Below are positions 22,640 through 38,341 of a stretch of 64,000 bases of DNA, one piece after another; the first letter of the stretch is position 1; every line of letters starts with the position of its first letter. Source of the DNA: Portunus trituberculatus (lineage: Eukaryota > Arthropoda > Malacostraca > Decapoda > Portunidae); the NCBI RefSeq assembly GCF_017591435.1, contig NC_059304.1, forward strand, positions 29,814,201-29,878,200, read 5' to 3'. Under the pieces are notes generated by a model. It saw only the letters and a list, made by a program, of their open reading frames with translations, did no database searches and was not told the DNA's origin. A program made the position numbers and the translations under genes.

Positions 22640-24202
22640 GAACGGGATGGTGGAAGACCCAAAAGTATGGCAGAACTATTAAATAAAAATTCCAGGAGGT
22701 CTTTACTAAGGAATCCAAATTTGAGAGGCCACAGGGTAATAGAGAGACAATCTATATGAAAGAGATTAAAGTAACCAAGCTTGAAATAAAAGAGTTAATG
22801 AAGGAACTGGATGAAGAGAAGGCAATGGGACCAGATGAAGTCTCAGGCAGAATACTGAAAGAATGTAAGAAGAACTAGCAAGTCCTATATACAACATCAT
22901 AAAATGCTCAATAGAAAATGGAACAGTGCCAGTAGAATGGAAAAGAGCTGAGGTGGTTCCCATATATAAGAGTGGAAGGAAGGAAGAACCTTTAAATTAC
23001 AGACCGGTATCACTAACTAGTGTAATATGCAAGATGTGTGAAAGAATAATAAAGAAACAATGGATCGAGTTCCTTGAAGACAACAAATTAATATCAAATA
23101 GCCAATTTGGTTTTAGAAAAGACGGTCTTGTGTAACTAATTTATTGAGTTTCTATTCTAGAATAGTTGATAGAGTACAAGAGAGAGAGGGATGGGTTGAC
23201 TGTATTTATTTGGATTTAAAAAAGGCGTTTGACAAAGTGCCACATGCAAGATTACTATGGAAGTTAGAGGAGAAGGGTGGCTTAAAAGGAAGCACATTGA
23301 GATGGATAGAAAATTATTTGAGGGGGAGAGAAATAAGGACGGTAGTTAAAGATATGAAGTCCAAGTGGAGAGCAGTAGAAAGCGGAGTGCCACAGGGGTC
23401 AGTATTGGCACCAATACTTTTCCTCATTTATATTAACGACATGCCAGAAGGAGTGAACAGCTACATAAATCTGTTTGCAGATGATACGAAACTGTGCAGA
23501 GTTATAAAACAAAAGGAGGATTGTGAAATACTGCAAGAAGACCTAAATAAGATCTGGGAATGGAGTAAGAAGTGGGAAATGGAATTCAATGTGAACAAAA
23601 GCCATGTCATGGAAATGGGAAAGAGTGAAAGACGACCTGTGGGAATCTATAAGATGGGAGATGGAGTAGAACTGGAGAAAGGTAAAAAGGAAAAGGACTT
23701 AGGAGTGACGATGGAAGAAAACAATCAACCAGTAAGCCATATTGATAGAATTTTAGAGACATATAATTTGCTAAGGAATATTGGAGTAGCATTTCACTAC
23801 ATGGACAAAGAAATGATGAAGAAATTGATAAATACTATAATAAGACCCAGATTGGAATATGCAGGAGTAGTGTGGACCCCTCATATAAAGAAACACATAA
23901 GGAAGTTGGAGAGACTACAAAAAATGGCTACAAGAATGGTTCCAGAATTTGAAGGGATGACATATGAGGAGAGACTAAAGGCTATGGATCTACCATTCCT
24001 GGAACAGAGAAGAGAGAGAGGGGATCTGATACAAGTTTATAAATTGATCAACAGAATGGACCAAATGGATAATGAGAAACAGATCCTGAGAGAAGAATAT
24101 GACATTCGAAGCACAAGATCACATAGTAAAAAGCTGAGATCATGGAAATGGGAAAGAGTGAAAGACGACCAGTGGGAATCTACAAGATGGGAGATGGAGT
24201 AG
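22640..24202 (+). pseudogene. LINE-A reverse transcriptase, copy 1
   Basis: RT motifs in order are EKAMGPDEVSGRILKECK (about 22819), WKRAEVVPIYKSG, LNYRPVSLTSVICKMCE, NSQFGFRK (frameshift in the A run just after, near 23118), DCIYLDLKKAFDKVPH (catalytic Asp, about 23198), SGVPQGSVLAPILFLIYIND (about 23382) and the FADD box at 23474-23485. A 352-residue frame (23144-24202) covers palm, thumb and C-terminal region, including RPRLEYAGVVWTPH and MVPEFEGMTYEERLKAMDLP. It ends abnormally because the sequence re-enters an upstream segment at 24140 in a different frame. It would perform target-primed reverse transcription; the N-terminal frameshifts make this copy inactive. Confidence 0.88.
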
Positions 24203-24672
24203 AACTGGAGAAAGTTAAAAAGGAAAAGGACTTAGGAGTGACAATGGAAGAAAACAATCAACCAGTAAACCATATTGATAGAATTTTTAGAGAAACATAA
24301 TTTGCTAAGGAATATTGGAGTAGCATTTCACTACATGGACAAAGAAATGATGAAGAAATTGATAAGTACTATAATAAGACCCAGATTGGAATATGCAGGA
24401 GTAGTGTGGACCCCTCATAAAAAGAAACACATAAGGAAATTAGAGAGGCTACAAAAAATAGCTACAAGAATGGTTCCAGAATTTAAAGGGATGGCATATG
24501 AGGAGAGACTAAAGGCTATGGATCTACCATTCCTGGAACAGAGAAGAGAGAGAGGGGATCTGATACAAGTTTATAAATTGATCAACGGAATGGACCAAGT
24601 GGATAATGAGAAACTGATCCTGAGAGAAGAATATGACATCCGAAGCACAAGATAACATAGTAAAAAGCTGAG
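23607..24672 (+). repeat. 533-bp tandem duplication inside LINE-A copy 1
   Basis: Unit 1 (23607-24139) and unit 2 (24140-24672) both start TCATGGAAATGGGAAAGAGT and run through the same thumb and C-terminal coding sequence with a few percent difference. Unit 2 then continues into the normal LINE 3' end. The join falls at AAAGCTGAGA/TCATGG. Confidence 0.92.
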
Positions 24673-24880
24673 AAAAGGAAGATGTCTGAGAGATATTAAA
24701 AATGATAGTTTCCCGCAGAGATGTATTGAGATGTGGAACAGTTTAAATGAAGAAGTAGTGTCTGCAACGAGTGTGCATACTTTTAAAGTAAGATTGGATA
24801 AGTGTAGATATGGAGACGGGGAAACAGGAGCATAAAGCCCAGGCCCTGTAAAACTACAACTAGGTAAATACTAGGTAAAT

Positions 24881-25072
<192 letters not shown>

Positions 25073-25227
25073 TATTTTGGGAAGTAGCACAGGGCTAATT
25101 CTTCCTTGACTTTCCTCCTGCCTTGAGTCCCTTCCCTTCACGGTGGGGATTGACAGCTGCTACTCAATCACAGGCTACTTTTCAGACAGCTGCAGAAGTG
25201 ACCAATGAATGTGTACTGCAACCTATT

Positions 25228-25727
25228 NNNNNNNNNNNNNNNNNNNNNNNNNNNNNNNNNNNNNNNNNNNNNNNNNNNNNNNNNNNNNNNNNNNNNNNNN
25301 NNNNNNNNNNNNNNNNNNNNNNNNNNNNNNNNNNNNNNNNNNNNNNNNNNNNNNNNNNNNNNNNNNNNNNNNNNNNNNNNNNNNNNNNNNNNNNNNNNNN
25401 NNNNNNNNNNNNNNNNNNNNNNNNNNNNNNNNNNNNNNNNNNNNNNNNNNNNNNNNNNNNNNNNNNNNNNNNNNNNNNNNNNNNNNNNNNNNNNNNNNNN
25501 NNNNNNNNNNNNNNNNNNNNNNNNNNNNNNNNNNNNNNNNNNNNNNNNNNNNNNNNNNNNNNNNNNNNNNNNNNNNNNNNNNNNNNNNNNNNNNNNNNNN
25601 NNNNNNNNNNNNNNNNNNNNNNNNNNNNNNNNNNNNNNNNNNNNNNNNNNNNNNNNNNNNNNNNNNNNNNNNNNNNNNNNNNNNNNNNNNNNNNNNNNNN
25701 NNNNNNNNNNNNNNNNNNNNNNNNNNN
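25228..25727. other. Assembly gap (500 N)
   Basis: Exactly 500 undetermined bases; right edge enters CCA/CTA triplets. Confidence 0.99.
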
Positions 25728-27702
25728 CCACCACCACCACTACTACTACTACTACTATACTATTCTATTATACAGCTGCCTCCCTCATAGCCATTGCCAC
25801 TATCGCATACCACCTTCACTGCTAATTAGTCGTCATTATAACTACTACAATGACTACCAGTACTACCACCATCGCCATCAACTGGAAGGGTATAGCATGA
25901 AAATAACATATCGTCATCATTGGTCATCATTATCATCATTAGGTCATTAAAATCATGTCGCAAATCAAATTAACGTTTCTATTCTAATCTTATTCGACCT
26001 TCATTCTTTTCATTTTTTTTTCATCCTCCTCATTCTTCTTGTGTCTATTCCTCCCTCCACGCATCGCTTCCCATTTATCGCTTTTTTTTTTACTCCCCCT
26101 CATCCCTATCTCCCTTTCCTCCCATTTCCCCTTTCCTTTGCTCCCATTCTCCCCTCCTCCCCCATGTCTCCTTCACACCTGCACCATCTTGGGCGAGGCA
26201 CTACCCTATTAGCTTATCATAATCGTGTCCGTGGCTCATCCCTCCCCACTCTACCCCATCCTTCCCTCCTTTCCTTCCTCTCCCTCCTGCCCAGTCCTTC
26301 CCTCCAGTCGACCTTGAGCAGGATGTTTTTGTCCGGCTGCATCATATTTCAGGGCGAACAGTAATGCCGCTCTTCCAGGACTCTAAAATTAGGTAAAGCC
26401 AATCCCTAATTTCCGTCAGTGCTCGCCTCCAACCGCCCGCCCGCCTGCCTGCCTGCCTGCCTGCCCGCTTGCCTGCCCGCCCGCCCGCCCGCCCGCCGCC
26501 TCAGTGCTTGTGCGTGTACGTGGAAGTGCGTGTTTTGTGTTTTGTGTTTTGTGTTTCGTGGTGTGTTGTGTCTCTTTTTTTGTGTGTGTGCGTGTTGTTC
26601 TGTACGTGATGGATCAGTGGTGGGCAGAGTAGTGGTTTGAGTGATTTATTGTCTCGCTATGTCCTCCTCCTTATTGTTTACGAAGTGATTGTTGCATTTT
26701 TTTTTTTACGTGCCTGTGTCTTGGTCGTGGGAATAAAATGATGAAATAGTGAGATCCATTCCCCAAAAATCAATTGTTTGAATGATGATATGAATGATTT
26801 CTCTGGTGTTGGTCCGTATACAATTTTTTTTCGTCAAGATCTTATTCCGTTTGTCTTTTTTTTGTTATTTGGACAGATTGTTTCAAGAAGGAAGGCTTTT
26901 CTGTATGTGTGAGTGCTTTAAAATTAAGATTATAAACACTAATAATTAACCTTTTCAGTACCGTGACGCGTTTCTATATTCATTCTAGTTACTTTTTAGT
27001 GATTATATACAGTCTTAGAAACTTATGTGAAGGGTTAGAATAGTGAAGACCGTGGCCATTAATCTTCTGACTTTCTTACATCCTTCCTAATGTCAATAAA
27101 ATGGTCAAATCATACACAAATATCAAGGTAAAAATGTGTCCTTGTATTGAAGGGGATAAACAAAATGACAGAATAAAAAAAGGGGAAAAAATGTATTAAC
27201 ACTTATGAGAACAAATATAATAAACATGAATACTAACAAACAACAAGAATAACAACACGTAATAACAATAACATCAACAACTACTCTAATACTACCACCA
27301 TTGCAACCACCACTACAACTACCACCACCACCACCACTAACCATCCTTCTGACCATCTCACAACCATCCGCTTTATTTCGACAACATCCACATATCGCAT
27401 TATTTCTCCTCCTCGTCCCCACTCTTAGTCGTCACCGCTCCATCACTGCCACATTTCCTCATCACCATCACGTCACTCCATCACTCTCTTCCCTCCCTCC
27501 TCTCGTGTCCCTGCGTCTCTCCCTCTTTCTGCTGCCTGCCTGTCTGCCTGTCTGTGTCTGTCTCTCCGTCTGTCTGGCTGTCCGTCTCCTTGTCTCCGTG
27601 TGTCTATCTTGTAAGTCTTTCTCCGTGTATCAGTCCTTGTTATTGTGTTTTCTTCCTCATTTTTCGCTTTTTACTATCATATTACGTTTTTGATAGGTTT
27701 CT

Positions 27703-27743
<41 letters not shown>

Positions 27744-27803
27744 TCTCTCTCTCTCTCTCTCTTCCTCTCTCTCTCTCATCAACATAAATGCGCAAATATC
27801 AAA

Positions 27804-27834
<31 letters not shown>

Positions 27835-27944
27835 TTTCCTATCTATTTTTTTTACATCCTTATTCATCACCATGCTACATATAGTTACTCCTTGCTTTAC
27901 TTTACCTTCCTCTATCTTATGTCATCTCTATCTAATAAATAAAG
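25728..27944. other. Non-coding stretch with short simple repeats
   Basis: No gene can be supported in this 2.2 kb. It contains CCA/CTA triplets (25728-25757), pyrimidine-rich DNA (26040-26300), GCCT/GCCC tetranucleotides (26437-26503), ACC/ACT triplets around 27290-27335, an interrupted (CT)n (27700-27777) and (CAT)n (27808-27834). Open frames here are translations of these repeats. Confidence 0.8.
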
Positions 27945-28399
27945 GGGTTTTTTTTTAAAAATTTTTTAAATTTTTTCCTTTTTTTTTTTTTTTTTTTTAA
28001 AAAATTTTTTTGGTTTATTTTTTTAAATTTATTTCCTTTTTAACCTTTTCGCCTTTACCTTTTTTTTTTTTTTTTTTTTTTTTTCCTTTTTAAAATTTTT
28101 TTTAAAAGTGGGGGAAAAAATTAAAAAACCCTTTCCTTTTTCCCCAAAATTTCCAAACCCAAAAAAACAAAAAAATTTCCCCCCTTTTTTAAAAAACCCA
28201 GAAAAAAGGGAAAAATTTTTTATTGGGAAAATTTTAAAAATTTAAAAAAAAATTAAAAAAAAATTTTTTTTTTTTTGGGGTTTTTTTTTTTCCCCCCCCC
28301 CCCCTTTAACAACCAAAAAAAAAAACCCAAAAACCCAAAATTTTTTCCCCCCCAACCCCCCCCAAAACCCAACAAACCCCCCCCCAAAAAAAAAAAAAA

Positions 28400-28436
<37 letters not shown>

Positions 28437-28720
28437 TTTCCCCCCCCCAAAACAAACCAAAAAATTTTTTTCCCCTTTTTCCCCAAAACAAAAACCCCAA
28501 AACCCCCCCAAAAAAACCCCCCCTTTTAAACCAAAAATTCTTTTTTTTTCCCCCCCCCCCCAACCATTTCCCCTTCCCTTTTTCCCCTTTTTTTCCCCTT
28601 TTTTCCCTTTTTCTTCCCTTTTTCCTTTCCGCCCCTCCCCCCCTTTTTTTTTCCCCCCCCCCTCCCCGGGTTTTGGGCCCCCCCCCCCCCTTTCCTTTTC
28701 CCCCCCCCCTTTCCCGGGCC
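27945..28720. other. Homopolymer-stuttered sequence, probable low-quality assembly
   Basis: Nearly every position belongs to a run of 2-20 identical bases (T, A, C and occasionally G), with almost no isolated single bases over ~775 bp. This texture is unlike any other part of the window and unlike genuine low-complexity DNA, so it is treated as a likely sequencing or consensus artefact. It ends abruptly at about 28720. Confidence 0.75.
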
Positions 28721-29235
28721 CGGGGGTGTGTTGATTTATGCTCCTCCGGCCAATGCAGGCAGGCCAGCGCCACGTGGTGAGGGGCGACGACTGAGCTGGG
28801 GACCGACCCGTGTGTTAAGCGAACTGAAACAACAAGGACCTTTACCGTGACCACGGCCACCACCGCCGCCACTAAACCACTGTCAACACCGCAACACAAA
28901 GAACCAAAAGAACAAGGGTAACTTCACCATCCAATATCACACCACCAACAGCACCACCACCACCACCACCAACAGCAGCAGCAGCGGCAGCAGTAAGGGA
29001 ACTTCATCCTCACCACCTCCTCTACACCCAGCTATCTTCGCCCTAACACCCTACCACCACCTCCACCACCACCCACCACCACCAGCAGGGCCCCGGAGCG
29101 GTTGTGGCGGCGGCGGTGGCGGTGGTGGTGGGAACATGCAGCGCGGCCGGCAGAAGCGTCAGAGTAAAATCATGTATGCTTTATGGGTGCACGCCCTCAA
29201 ATTACCCAGCCCTGGACCTGCCCCTTCCAACCCGC
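28721..29235 (+). other. Unique GC-richer DNA with CAC/CAG triplets; possible 5' exon
   Basis: Contains ACC/CAC and AGC triplet stretches (about 28950-29090) resembling a long untranslated leader, then GGGAACATGCAGCGCGG at about 29130 opening a frame MQRGRQKRQSK. A weak donor-like CAGA/GTAAAA occurs at 29159-29169. There is no homology I recognise; the call of an exon is speculative. Confidence 0.2.
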
Positions 29236-30287
<1,052 letters not shown>

Positions 30288-30340
30288 GACTAGGGAAAAA
30301 AAGACAATGCATAAATAAACAAACCGTACTAATAGATGGT

Positions 30341-30520
30341 GAAGAGGAGGAGGAGGAGGAGGAGGAGGAGGAGAAGGAGGAGGAGGAGAAGGATGTGTAT
30401 TGGAAATAGAAAAGGGTGGGGAGGAAGAGGAGGAGGAGGAAGAGGAGGAGGAGGAGGAGGAGGAGGAGGAGGAGGAGGAGGAGGAGGAGGAGGAGGAGGA
30501 GGAGGAGGAGGAGGAGGAGG
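30341..30520. repeat. (GGA)n tracts
   Basis: Two GGA triplet runs (30341-30392 and 30421-30520) with short interruptions. Confidence 0.97.
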
Positions 30521-30679
30521 ATTATGAGAACAAAACAGGGTGGTGTAGGGGGGTGGTAGGTGATCGATGGGAGACGGTGGAAAAGGTAATGGAAGGGGAA
30601 TGAAAGGTACTTGTCGTGAGGATGGGAGGGCGTGGTAATGGTAGGTGGGAGTTAGGTGGATGGGTGGGGAGGTGAGGTA

Positions 30680-32344
<1,665 letters not shown>

Positions 32345-32415
<71 letters not shown>
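32345..32415. repeat. (GT)n microsatellite
   Basis: About 34 GT units. Confidence 0.98.
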
Positions 32416-32416
<1 letters not shown>

Positions 32417-32582
32417 AGAAGGGGGAGTGTGCATTGATCTTTATCATTACATTTAGTCAATCGCCTCGTATAATGATTTAGTCGCTGTTCATGTGCCCAG
32501 CCGCCCCATTCATTTCTGTGCGGTGTGTGTGTGGGTGAGAGGCAGGCCCAGGCACCAGGCACCAGGCACCAGGCGTACGAAT

Positions 32583-32606
32583 GTACACACACACACACAG
32601 ACACAG

Positions 32607-32673
<67 letters not shown>
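32583..32673. repeat. (AC)n microsatellite
   Basis: AC units with two AGAC interruptions near 32598-32608; preceded by three CAGGCAC heptamers (about 32548-32572). Confidence 0.97.
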
Positions 32674-32680
<7 letters not shown>

Positions 32681-33121
32681 GCAGTACATGTAGCACAGGT
32701 TTGATGGGGGCTCGGTGCTAGTTGCAAGACGTTAGCGGCGTGGCAGGAAGGAAGGAAGCAAGCAGGCCGGGGTGAGGAGGAAGGGCCCATTCCACATAAT
32801 CTTAACGGTACGAGGTGAATAATTGTTTACGTGTGACTAAGTGGCGCTTACCCTGGGAACTGCCCTGTTTATGGCCGGCCCAGTGTTTAATGTCGGCGTC
32901 ACGGGCTACTTATGAAAATTTTACTTTCACATAAACCAGTCGCAAGTGCTGGCGGAATGTGCCACTCTCGAGGTGCGAGGTTGTTCCACTGTGGCTGTGG
33001 CTGATGGCTGGCCGCATGGCTATGGCTCATGGCCCCTGCTGCCGCCTCGCCTCCGGGCTCATCATAACTCTCCGAGCGGATGGCTGATGGCTACTGGAGG
33101 GAGCGGAGAAGGGCGGCTGCG

Positions 33122-33440
33122 GGTAATGGTTGTAGGTAGTGACTGTAGGAGGGTGTTGCGTGTGGGCGACGGGGAATGGTTGCGGCGGGGACCAGAAGTG
33201 TTGCGGGAGCTGCCAGGGTGGAGTTGTGATGGGGGATGAGAGGTGTTGCAGGGCAGCCAGGAGATGGTTGTGGAGGGGGCGAGGAGAGCTGTGGGGGTGG
33301 CAAGGAAGTAGTTGTGGTGGGGGGAGAGGAGTGCTGCAGAGGGGACGTCGAGGAAATTATTGTGGTGTTGATGTAGGTGTACTGCTGTGGACTGGGAGGA
33401 AATGGCTGTGGCGGGGGACTGTCGGGTGTCGAGGAGGAAA
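33122..33440. repeat. Degenerate ~45-bp minisatellite
   Basis: About seven diverged units, each opening with a variant of GGAATGGTTGTGG and containing a GGTGTTGC or GAGTGCTGC block. The frames are not conserved between units, so it is treated as non-coding. Confidence 0.6.
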
Positions 33441-34198
33441 ACAGAGAAGTGGTTGAGAACAAGAGAATTAATGGAGACGGTGATTTTGTATATAAGCTGA
33501 CAGGAGACATATGGAAGACAGGTATTTATGGTGGAAGGTATCGTGGTGATGTCTCGAAGGAGTGACGGACAAGACAGCTGTGCACAGAGGCCACGTGTTA
33601 CATGACTGCGCGGGATGACTGACTGATAAGAGATGATCCTCGTGGTATTACTTGACAAAGGGCTCAGTGCTGCCGTCCATGTGTCACAGGCGTCGCGTGT
33701 GACTCAGCGGCGAAAGTAGCAACAACAAAAACAAGTAAAGATAGGACAGCTGCAACAATGGCGATATTAACGGTGACAGCGGAGAAGATACCGTCAACAT
33801 CGACAACAACAACAGCAGCAACAAGAACAACAACAGCAACAAGGCGCAACATAAAACGGCAAAGAAAGTGTCAATTTCATGGCGGCCGTCTTCACAGGCA
33901 CTAACGGCCCCCGCCATGCATCACCGACACAGGTAGTCCGCCCAAGACCTTTGTTGCAGTAATATTGCAGGTTGGTGCAGAGTGTTGGCGACAGTTGTAG
34001 TCTGCAACTCATGACAGACGCGCCCGGCTTGAGAAGTCATGACCGCTCACGCAGGATTTAGCGTCCATTCCCGCCCACACGGAGTTGGTGCAGCCAGCGG
34101 CGCCGCTCACCCGCGTCCCCGCCACCCGCAGGCACCCGCAGGCACCCACAGACCGAGCCAGCAGTCAAAATAGGGATTTTTATTTTTACATTCTGTGT

Positions 34199-34238
<40 letters not shown>

Positions 34239-34699
34239 TTGATGTCAGTATCCACAAGAACCTTCCTGCAGGTCATGTGTGTAACTCTCCCCGTCTTTAT
34301 CTGGCGTCTCTAAACAAATGCAAGTAATGGCAAACACCAGCAAGACTTAATCTGTGAGTGAAGTGCCGTGGCGCGCCTCACGCCGCCCACTGAGTGAGTG
34401 CCGCCGCTGCCTTGATACATTGGCCCAATAATGCACTGACTGTCCTCGCTGATATTTTTTAGCTAATTGTTTGTCTATTTTATATTAAATGGCCATTTAT
34501 TTGTACTACATCGACGAGGATTTTACTTTGTATGTTTGCCTATCTCTCTATTTGTTTGTGTGTTTGTCTGTGTCAGTTTATTTATCAATCATTCTGTCTA
34601 TCTATATAAGTATGTATGTGCGTATGTGTGTATCGATCTGTTATCTTTTTTATGTATCTCCTTCCAATATCAAGTAAAGATGACAGAACGCTCTAAATT
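33441..34699. other. Stretch with no recognised gene
   Basis: Contains AAC/AGC-rich DNA (33715-33850) and (GA)n at 34203-34235. A GC-richer patch around 34050-34150 has no supported frame. Confidence 0.65.
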
Positions 34700-34727
34700 A
34701 AAGTTGTATCTTGTATTACGCCTTTCG

Positions 34728-35070
34728 ATAACTTGTAAGGCGTACCTGGCATCTCCTATCACTCCTTGCTTATGTATTCTTTTATTCCCTCCGATAATAA
34801 AAACATAAGGTGTATCTTTTATATTGTATTATTCATTGCTTGTATTTTTTTCCCTTCCTGTAACTAGTAAGGTGTATCTTTTATTTCGTATTACCTCTTA
34901 CTAGTATTTTCTATTTTTTTTCCTTCCTATGACAAGTAAGGTATATCTTGTATCTTGTATTTCTTCATGTATTTTCTTTTATTTCTTCCTATAACAAATA
35001 AGGTGTATCTTTTATCTTGTTTTATCTCTTCCTTGTATCCTTTTGTATGCCTTCCGATGACAAGCAAGAA
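34728..35070. repeat. Degenerate 62-70-bp minisatellite
   Basis: The block AAGGTGTATCTTTTAT or a close variant recurs at 34728, 34807, 34869, 34938 and 35000, each followed by CTTGTATT- and TTCCT-type words. Spacing is 79, 62, 69 and 62 bases. Confidence 0.7.
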
Positions 35071-36087
35071 TGGCAAGTCTGTCTAACGTGAAGGTGTCTC
35101 TGCCTGAAGTGAAGCAGTGATGTGATATGTGATGCGCGTCCGTCTTTCTGGTGAATTGTCAGTCATCACTTGAGTTTCCACACGTTCACTCTGACCTTGG
35201 CGGCAATTCAGCTCATTGAGAGTCACGCGACATTACGTTGTGAGCCTGTACGTGATCGCCTTTGTTTGGGAGTGCTTAGGGTGACGGAGGAAGAGCATGA
35301 TTTAAGTAGTTTTAGATATTGTTAAAGTTTTTTCTGCAGTCATGTAAGTCTCCCGGTTGTCTTGGTGTTGTAACTCGAATGAATGTCTTCCTGTGCTGCT
35401 TGCTTCTGTGCAGTCTTGAGTGTTGCTTCATTCATCCCCGCCACTGACATAATTGTGTAGCGTCCAGGCATCAGGGTATTTAGTTCACACCCACGGAGGA
35501 GATCAATAGGAGGAACAACCTAACAGTTTCCCCCTTCCTCCTTTCCCACTACGGGCTCCACCACTCCTCGACACCCTCTCCTCCACTGAGCTTCTATCCC
35601 CTCCCCTCTCGTCCTCAAAACCACCCCTCCCACCCCCAACTTTTTATGGACTATCGGACTTCCCTCAGTCATGTATTTTATAAGTCATTAATTTCGCTGC
35701 TATTTACATGCTAGCATCACTTTCCTTTGTACCATAAACCGATAAAACTTTATGCGTAAGGTATCCCAAGGCCAACACCTTCCTGTTTTTACTTTTTCCC
35801 AAATACTAAAGTGGAGTATTTGTAGGTGTAACTGTTTGTCTTTTATGTACACGTAATTTGTCCTAACGTGTGTTTGTGAATGGGTAAGGGGTGAAGGCGG
35901 CTCGTTACCATGACTTACAGTACACTCGGTGAAGGGACGCGCGCAGGGACAGGCAGGAGTACCAGCGCGTGGACACCTTGCTGCTGCTGTTGCTGCTGCT
36001 CCTGCTGTCTCTGTCTACGCCTCCGCTAGAGCTGTAGCGGGCTTTGAAGGAGAATCATGCAAACTTAATGGCAAACTTCATAGTGAT

Positions 36088-36156
<69 letters not shown>

Positions 36157-37559
36157 GTGTATGTACCAAGTGTATATTATCTTCCATGTGTATCATGGTC
36201 CTCGCCATGCTCCTTCCTTCCAGCTCTCTTCCTCCACCTTTTTACCGTCGATAACTGTACATCAGTGAGAGTTACGAAGCGTAGAGAACCTTCAAGTTAT
36301 TATCTGCCCGTGCCTGCTGCCGCCACTGTCTGGACGCCTGGCGGCCCCTGCGGCCTCCCACCAAGGGCGTGCCGCCGCCTCCTAGGAGTTCACGGCCACC
36401 AGCTCCTCCAGCCATCACTAAAACATGGTTCTCAGGGCCTTTGTTTTCACGGTATCTAACGTGTGGAAGCACTGTGATTTCCTCCTCGTTAGTGCCTGAA
36501 ACACTCCTTACTTCGATAAAACCTGCTGATGTCTTGTTTGAATGTCTTGCAGTTTAAGTATATCGAGCTGCTTCTGTGTGTGCGCGTTTTATTTGTGGTC
36601 AGTGCCATGGTGCGCAGTGGTGGTCAGTACTTTTTTGTATTGTTTTCACACAGTCGAGGTGTTACAATCCTGAATTCAATTTTTTTATATTTTTTTCACC
36701 ACAATTGTATTGCAACACATCAGCGTGTGAATGAAAAACGAAGACAGCAATGTCAGATTTGTATTTTGTGTATAAAGTTTACCAGAAGGAACCATTGTAA
36801 TCCCTGTAACGTGCAGTACTTGCGTGTATGAATAAATAAACGTTTGAAGGATTTCCCCCTGCCAGCCCTTGCCGCGTTTTTAGCTTAACTTCCCTAAATC
36901 CCGGCGCCTGTGCCTCCACCCTTTATACCTCGTTCTTTTGATTCACTATTTCCTTTGACGCTTTACTCTCATCTGCTGATGGCCTCGTGTATTCCCATAG
37001 GCATCTCCATCCTCCCTCAAACACACAGGCCTCACTGGCACACCTCGGCATCGTGACAAACCTGAGGTGACTTAGGAAATTCACGAAGCCCAATCCCTTC
37101 GTGTATGTGTTGTTATTGGGGAAAGTGAGGTCCGAGGTGGATGTGCGGGCCTGGGGTGGGGCTCCTCTCCTTCCTCCCCCCATCAAAACTTAGGGCACAG
37201 TTCCCTCTTCCCCCCCAGTCTCTTCTCCTCCTTAAATTTCTCCTCTTCCCCGCATTTTCATCAAAGGGAAAATCAAATTAGGCCACAAGCCCCGTAAATT
37301 TTACCAACCAGTTCCATTTCCTCCCGTTTATATCTTTCCTTCTTCCCGCCGTACCCCGAATAATACTGGCCCTAAATTGGACTAGGCATTCGTTCCCCTT
37401 AGGCCTAGCCTCATGTATAAATTTTATTTTGACCCTCTTTGCCATCCCGGCTTATCCATGTTACGGCGAGCCCTTGGATTTTTTTTTCCAAGTTTCATTT
37501 TTCCTCCTTTTTCTTTTAGTTTAAATAGCCGCGATTCCCACCAGTCCACGCCTCCCATT
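35071..37559. other. Non-coding stretch with (CTG) and (AC) repeats
   Basis: No gene recognised. Contains CTG triplets (about 35981-36010), (AC)n at 36089-36152, and pyrimidine-rich homopolymer-prone DNA at 37190-37560 before a gap. Confidence 0.65.
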
Positions 37560-38059
37560 NNNNNNNNNNNNNNNNNNNNNNNNNNNNNNNNNNNNNNNNN
37601 NNNNNNNNNNNNNNNNNNNNNNNNNNNNNNNNNNNNNNNNNNNNNNNNNNNNNNNNNNNNNNNNNNNNNNNNNNNNNNNNNNNNNNNNNNNNNNNNNNNN
37701 NNNNNNNNNNNNNNNNNNNNNNNNNNNNNNNNNNNNNNNNNNNNNNNNNNNNNNNNNNNNNNNNNNNNNNNNNNNNNNNNNNNNNNNNNNNNNNNNNNNN
37801 NNNNNNNNNNNNNNNNNNNNNNNNNNNNNNNNNNNNNNNNNNNNNNNNNNNNNNNNNNNNNNNNNNNNNNNNNNNNNNNNNNNNNNNNNNNNNNNNNNNN
37901 NNNNNNNNNNNNNNNNNNNNNNNNNNNNNNNNNNNNNNNNNNNNNNNNNNNNNNNNNNNNNNNNNNNNNNNNNNNNNNNNNNNNNNNNNNNNNNNNNNNN
38001 NNNNNNNNNNNNNNNNNNNNNNNNNNNNNNNNNNNNNNNNNNNNNNNNNNNNNNNNNNN
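37560..38059. other. Assembly gap (500 N)
   Basis: Exactly 500 undetermined bases; the right edge is inside (AC)n. Confidence 0.99.

Positions 38060-38113
<54 letters not shown>
38060..38113. repeat. (AC)n upstream of a LINE-A fragment
   Basis: About 26 AC units continuing out of the gap and joining directly to LINE-A coding sequence. Confidence 0.97.
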
Positions 38114-38114
<1 letters not shown>

Positions 38115-38341
38115 ATAAAAAGAAACACAGAGACTACAAAAATGGCTACAAGAATGGTTCCAGAATTTGAAGGAACCCTCATAGAAGGGTGGAAGCATGG
38201 AATAGTTTAGACGTGGAAGTGGTCAACGCAAGGAATATTCATGATTTTAAGAAAAGCTGGACATTAATAGATATGGAGACGGGACAACACGAGCATAGCT
38301 CTTTTCCCGTATGTTACAATTAGGTAAATACAATTAGGTAA

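Noticed and set aside
28242..28899. Gly/Lys/Phe-rich frames of up to 197 residues
   Set aside because: They arise from homopolymer runs in a probable low-quality block.
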